Positions 60,291 to 64,000 of a stretch of 64,000 bases of DNA are shown here, in pieces. Under the pieces are notes generated by a model. It was given only the letters and a program-made list of their open reading frames with translations. It did not search any database and was not told the origin of the DNA. The position numbers and the translations under genes are program-made. The DNA comes from Bacteriovorax sp. BSW11_IV (GTDB lineage Bacteria > Bdellovibrionota > Bacteriovoracia > Bacteriovoracales > Bacteriovoracaceae). Location: NCBI RefSeq assembly GCF_000447755.1, contig NZ_AUNE01000045.1:124001-188000 (forward strand), read 5' to 3'. Numbering within the stretch: position 1 is the stretch's first letter; the number at the start of each line of letters is the position of its first letter.

Positions 60291-62933
60291 ATGAATAAAA
60301 CAATTTTCAAACTTTTGACATTCACATGCCTTTTTGCACCTTGCCGAGCAGGATTTGCCCAATATATTGAGCAAACAGAGAATAATGATTTCTTCAGGCT
60401 TGCAATCCACTCTGAGGCCCCTGAACAACTTATCGTAAGAAAGAAGGGCAGCACTGTAGAGATTAAAACTCTTAATATGGAACTCTTTGATAAGATCGTT
60501 GAAGATATGAAGAAGATTTCATTAAATAAGAAGTACTTCTCTAACTTCAATGTTCTAGAGCCTAATAGCGAATCTAATGTTCCTTCAATTGTTATTAATC
60601 TATCTCAAAGTTCTGTTGAACTATTTAGTTTCTATAAAGATAGAGAGAAAAAGAAAGTTATCGATTTTTGGATTGATGCCGACGCAGTAGGAACTAAAGA
60701 AGCAGCAACAGCTCCTGCTCAAGTTGCGAAAGCTGAGCCGAAGAAAGTTGTTGTAAAGACGGCGGTAAAAAAAGAAGCTCCTGTTCAGTCACAAAAAATT
60801 GCTATTCCATCTAATAATGATGATTTCAAAGATTTCAGATATGGTGCTTCATTCATTTGGGATTATGAACCATTGTCACCGCGAATTGTTAAACCTTTAA
60901 ATCTAGAAAGAAAAACTCCAGAATATTTCTATCCAATTAAAGAGAGAGATTTCAAAAAGAGTGAGAAAGAAGCACATCTACAATTGGCCATTAATCTTTA
61001 CAATAAGAAGAAGTGGGGGCTTATGTATAAGTCCATTACTCTTTTTCAAAAAAAATATGGTGATGAAGAGCAGATTGATCTTATCGAATACCTGAAGGCC
61101 AATGCAATATTGCGTGAAGAGCTTGAGAAGGGAAAAACGAAGCCAGTTAAAATGGCCATTTCAATGTTCCAAAACATTGTAAGTCGTACTAAAGACTATG
61201 ACATGAGAAAAGGGGTTAGTAAGTATCTACTGGCCTACTATTTTGAAAATAAAGAGTATGTACAATCTCTCGACCTTGCGAAGAAACTTTATGTTGATTC
61301 AAAAGAAAATTTTGACTATGAACAATCTGATTCAGCTGCAGAGTATATTCTATTTTCACTGGCCAACTTAAATCAGGTAGAACAAGTTAAGCAACTTGTG
61401 AGTGAAAAAACGATTCAGAAGCTTTTACCAAAACAAGTTTTAATGGCCTATGAAATGTTTTCTATGATGAAGCTTGGTGAAGTTGAAGAAACTATCAAAT
61501 ACTTCGAAAAAGTAGAGAAGACGCTTACGAAACCAAGACATGAAGCCATTCTTTATAATGCAGCTGAAGCCTACTTTAGAATGGGGAATTACGATAAGGC
61601 CGTTCGTCTATATGATGATTTCTTAGCTGAACATTCTTACCATATCAAATCATCAGAAGCTCGTTTAAGAATTGCACTATCGTATGATCTTCTAGAACGT
61701 GACCCTTATAAAGTAGAAGAACTCTACAAGAATGCAATTAACAGATCTCAAATTCCAGATATTAGCTATGAAGCACGTATTCGTTATGTCGGTCATAGAA
61801 GTGTTAGAAAGAAGAAAATTGATAATTCAGATAGAGAAATTCGTGTTTTCTTAGATAACGATAATATTGAAAAACTAGATAAAGACCTTAAAAAACTACT
61901 TTGGTTAACAAGGCTGAGAATCTTTATTAAAGATCAAAAATTTGAAGAGGCCCTTAGCTTCTTGAGTGCTCTTCCTCTTAAAACAATGAAGGAAGAAGAA
62001 AGAAGAGTGTATGAAGCTGACGGTGCTGAAATCGTTTACGGAATTATTGAACATAATTTTAAGGCATCAGAATATGCTAAATCTTTCAGGGCCTACGAAA
62101 TTTATAAAGACACTTATGTGAATAAAGTGGCCACTGATCCTTACTTGAATTACATCGTTGCTAAAAGTCTATTGAAATTAAAACTGACTGACCAATTTGA
62201 AAAATTTATGACTCATCTAAGAACACTAAAAGATGAAGAGCAAAAAACTTTTCCAATTTGGGTAGAGAGAAATGAGTTATTTAAAATAAATGATGTTATT
62301 GGTGAACTTACTCTTCTTAAAAACTTACAAATGGGTGAGTGGGATGAGGCTGAAAAGAGTCTTGCTAAAGTAACGTTAAGTAATGAGCTTAAGAAGTTTT
62401 ATTTCAGCGGTCTTATTGATTATAACTTAAAAAAATACGCTTCTGCAGAAGAGGCCTTTGAGAAGTATATGACAGCTCCAGGTGCGAGAATTGCAACTGA
62501 ACCAATCGAAGTCGCAGAGCTATTGAAGGCCTATACTGACTCAATTTATGAGCAAGGAAAGTCTGAAAAATTCAAGAAAGTAGCTAGGGCATTACTTGAT
62601 GATACGGAGTCGTTAAAAGGCTCAAATACCTATGTTCAAGGGGTTAGAGAGAGATTGCAATACCTCTACCTTGAAATGACTGGTGCCGAATTGAAACCGG
62701 ATTTTGTAACTTTTTCAAAAGATATTACAGCGTTCAAAAAAGACTACCCTTCTTCCCAATATCAAGGGAGAATAAACTACCTTCAAGGCATGATGTTCGT
62801 GAAGGAAGGAAAGTTTAAGGAGGGAAGATTAGTATTTGAGGAGATTTTGAAGGATTCAGAATCGAGTGAATATCTAAAAGAAATGGTGAGGGCGGAATTA
62901 TCCCTACTACAAATTAAAGAAAGAAAAATATAA
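60291..62933 (+). CDS. Large exported TPR-repeat protein, 880 aa
   Basis: An exported protein of about 880 residues. I use the ATG at 60291 (MNKTIFKLLTFTCLFAPCRAGFA, a signal peptide); an in-frame TTG at 60267 has weaker support. After a basic linker with Lys/Ala/Pro-rich stretches (KEAATAPAQVAKAEPKKVVVK, ~residues 125-175), many degenerate helix pairs of TPR type follow (for example YNAAEAYFRMGNYDKAVRLYDDFLAEH and FYFSGLIDYNLKKYASAEEAFEKYM), up to the last unit LQGMMFVKEGKFKEGRLVFEEILK. It lies between two sigma54-type regulators and before flgB; it might be a scaffold of a periplasmic complex, but function is unknown. Confidence 0.8.
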   Translation: MNKTIFKLLTFTCLFAPCRAGFAQYIEQTENNDFFRLAIHSEAPEQLIVRKKGSTVEIKTLNMELFDKIVEDMKKISLNKKYFSNFNVLEPNSESNVPSIVINLSQSSVELFSFYKDREKKKVIDFWIDADAVGTKEAATAPAQVAKAEPKKVVVKTAVKKEAPVQSQKIAIPSNNDDFKDFRYGASFIWDYEPLSPRIVKPLNLERKTPEYFYPIKERDFKKSEKEAHLQLAINLYNKKKWGLMYKSITLFQKKYGDEEQIDLIEYLKANAILREELEKGKTKPVKMAISMFQNIVSRTKDYDMRKGVSKYLLAYYFENKEYVQSLDLAKKLYVDSKENFDYEQSDSAAEYILFSLANLNQVEQVKQLVSEKTIQKLLPKQVLMAYEMFSMMKLGEVEETIKYFEKVEKTLTKPRHEAILYNAAEAYFRMGNYDKAVRLYDDFLAEHSYHIKSSEARLRIALSYDLLERDPYKVEELYKNAINRSQIPDISYEARIRYVGHRSVRKKKIDNSDREIRVFLDNDNIEKLDKDLKKLLWLTRLRIFIKDQKFEEALSFLSALPLKTMKEEERRVYEADGAEIVYGIIEHNFKASEYAKSFRAYEIYKDTYVNKVATDPYLNYIVAKSLLKLKLTDQFEKFMTHLRTLKDEEQKTFPIWVERNELFKINDVIGELTLLKNLQMGEWDEAEKSLAKVTLSNELKKFYFSGLIDYNLKKYASAEEAFEKYMTAPGARIATEPIEVAELLKAYTDSIYEQGKSEKFKKVARALLDDTESLKGSNTYVQGVRERLQYLYLEMTGAELKPDFVTFSKDITAFKKDYPSSQYQGRINYLQGMMFVKEGKFKEGRLVFEEILKDSESSEYLKEMVRAELSLLQIKERKI

Positions 62934-62975
62934 CCAAGGATAATAGGTTAAGTTTTATTCAAGACAGGAGGTCAA

Positions 62976-63908
62976 ATGAATAATGTTAATGTCGAACTTT
63001 TTGGAAAAGACCCTAAAGTAACAAAAGCGCTTTCTATCGCCAGAAACGTATCAGTTACAAAGGCTCCAGTTCTAATCACAGGTGAAACTGGTATTGGAAA
63101 GAAAACTCTAGGTCAGTACATTCACCAAAATTCTACTCGTGCAAATGGTCCATTTATTGTTGTTGATTGTGCAGAAGATGCGCAAACAGTAGAAAACAAT
63201 ATTCTTGGTCACAGAGATGATGAAACAGGACGTTTCAACAAAGGTGCTCTAGAAGCTGCAAACGGTGGAACAGTTCTATTTGCAAACATCGACGGTCTTG
63301 AAGACGAATTCCAAAAGAGAGTACACAAAATCCTTACTGAACTAAGCGATTACGATATCGACGTAAGAATTCTTGCAACAACAACTAAGAACCTTTCAAA
63401 ATTAGTTGGAGCTGGAAGATTTTACAGAGGTTTATATACATTTATTTCTCCAAACTCAATCAACCTAACTCCACTAAGAGAAAGAACAGCTGATCTTGAA
63501 ATGATCGCTAGACACTTCATCACTGAAAATGCTGAAGCAACAGTTGAGCTAGATGATTCTGCACTTAATAAAATTCTTAATCACTACTGGACATACAATA
63601 TTCAGGAACTAAAAGCAGTTATTGAAAATAGTCTTGAAAACCTTGAAGAAGATTTCGTACTTAACGAAGAAGCTCTAGAAATTGGTGAAAAGAAAGCTGT
63701 AAGTATGATCTCTGAAGAAGATTCAGAAGGTATTAGACTTATGTCTCTTAAAGAAGCTGAAAGACTACTTATCAAAAAAGCTCTTGTTCACACAAGTGAA
63801 AACAGAACACAAGCAGCTAAAATTCTAGGAGTATCAATTAGAACTCTTAGAAACAAAATCAATGAGTACAGAAATTCTGGGAACTCATATTTTGTAAATT
63901 TAAGATAG
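62976..63908 (+). CDS. Degenerate sigma54-activator homologue (AAA+ and Fis HTH)
   Basis: A 310-residue member of the NtrC-type family without a sensing domain. The AAA+ core starts at residue ~9 with Walker A GETGIGKKTL. The sigma54-contacting GAFTGA loop is absent: the corresponding part reads HRDDETGRFNKGALEAANGGT. Walker B, usually FLDEIGDM, is LFANIDGLED, having lost the Asp-Glu pair. The C-terminal helix-turn-helix (NRTQAAKILGVSIRTLRNKI) is intact. So it probably binds DNA but neither hydrolyses ATP nor contacts sigma54. AGGAGG precedes the ATG and flgB begins 22 bases on, suggesting a flagellar regulator. Confidence 0.88.
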   Translation: MNNVNVELFGKDPKVTKALSIARNVSVTKAPVLITGETGIGKKTLGQYIHQNSTRANGPFIVVDCAEDAQTVENNILGHRDDETGRFNKGALEAANGGTVLFANIDGLEDEFQKRVHKILTELSDYDIDVRILATTTKNLSKLVGAGRFYRGLYTFISPNSINLTPLRERTADLEMIARHFITENAEATVELDDSALNKILNHYWTYNIQELKAVIENSLENLEEDFVLNEEALEIGEKKAVSMISEEDSEGIRLMSLKEAERLLIKKALVHTSENRTQAAKILGVSIRTLRNKINEYRNSGNSYFVNLR

Positions 63909-63930
63909 TAATTGGAGATAGGGGTATCCC

Positions 63931-64000
63931 ATGATTTCAGACGACAAAACTCTACAAGCACTGGCAGCGTCACTGAACTTTAGACAGATGAGACAGGAGA
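63931..64000 (+). CDS. flgB: Flagellar basal-body rod protein FlgB (partial)
   Basis: The last 70 bases encode an open N-terminus reading MISDDKTLQALAASLNF, then RQMRQE, with no stop before the window edge. The pattern (D-K-T-L-Q-A-L-x-x-S/A-L-N-F-R) is that of the FlgB start, which builds the proximal rod of the flagellar basal body. AGGGG lies seven bases before the ATG. Only the first ~23 codons are visible, so identification is from this N-terminus plus the adjacent regulator. Downstream sequence would normally bring flgC and fliE. Confidence 0.72.
   Translation, partial: MISDDKTLQALAASLNFRQMRQE

Overview
The window looks like a contiguous chromosomal piece of a low-GC (by eye mid-to-high thirties %) Gram-negative bacterium with a lipopolysaccharide-type envelope. 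The best guess is a Bdellovibrionota predator of the Bacteriovorax/Halobacteriovorax type. This is inferred from the mix of genes (lipoprotein and LPS export functions, beta-barrel proteins ending in Phe, RodZ, a flagellar gene at the right edge, many lineage-restricted secreted proteins) and from codon style; no rRNA or other marker is present to prove it. I see no tRNA, rRNA, IS element, prophage or CRISPR array. Gene density is very high and no gene-free stretch exceeds 300 bases.

Layout. 0-3.1 kb: minus-strand ribosome and translation cluster (rplU, rpmA, terminator, obgE, rsfS, rlmH). 3.2-9.8 kb: an unknown gene behind a structured leader, lgt, a dicarboxylate/glutamate symporter, an MltD-type lytic transglycosylase and unknown proteins. 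9.9-13.5 kb: three outer-membrane beta-barrel genes, two of them tandem paralogues. 13.5-15.1 kb: sulfide:quinone reductase-like enzyme plus a YgaP-like small membrane protein. 15.1-21.6 kb: trmL, pepA, an LptF/G permease, rodZ, a TPR lipoprotein and an RNA m5U methyltransferase. 21.7-25.4 kb: a KtrB-KtrA potassium uptake operon with a HAMP-PAS membrane sensor that has no output domain. 25.6-36.3 kb: lepA, ugd, a Nit amidase, nfu, rsmE, and a helicase overlapping recO. 36.5-39.7 kb: a 1064-residue secreted protein of unknown function. 39.7-48.7 kb: MsbA-like ABC transporter, glyQS, ppdK, a serine hydrolase and envelope proteins. 48.8-56.9 kb: monomeric icd, lysA, mpl, metK. 56.9-64 kb: methyltransferase, RRM protein, an NtrC-type sigma54 activator, a large TPR protein, a sigma54-activator homologue that appears to have lost its catalytic motifs, and the start of flgB.

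How parts fit together. Cell-envelope building is the main theme: Lgt, MltD, LptF/G, MsbA, RodZ, LysA and Mpl (diaminopimelate synthesis and murein tripeptide recycling), Ugd, porin-like barrels. Central metabolism is represented by PPDK, monomeric IDH and MetK. The right end appears to enter a flagellar locus.

The most interesting points are the degenerate AAA+ regulator next to flgB, the large secreted protein whose 13 cysteines all lie in its N-terminal third, the 134-base helicase/recO overlap, a long hairpin that contains the start codon of the MsbA-like gene, the Ktr operon's output-less sensor, and a conspicuous excess of the tetramer GGCC. All counts and motif positions were made by eye.
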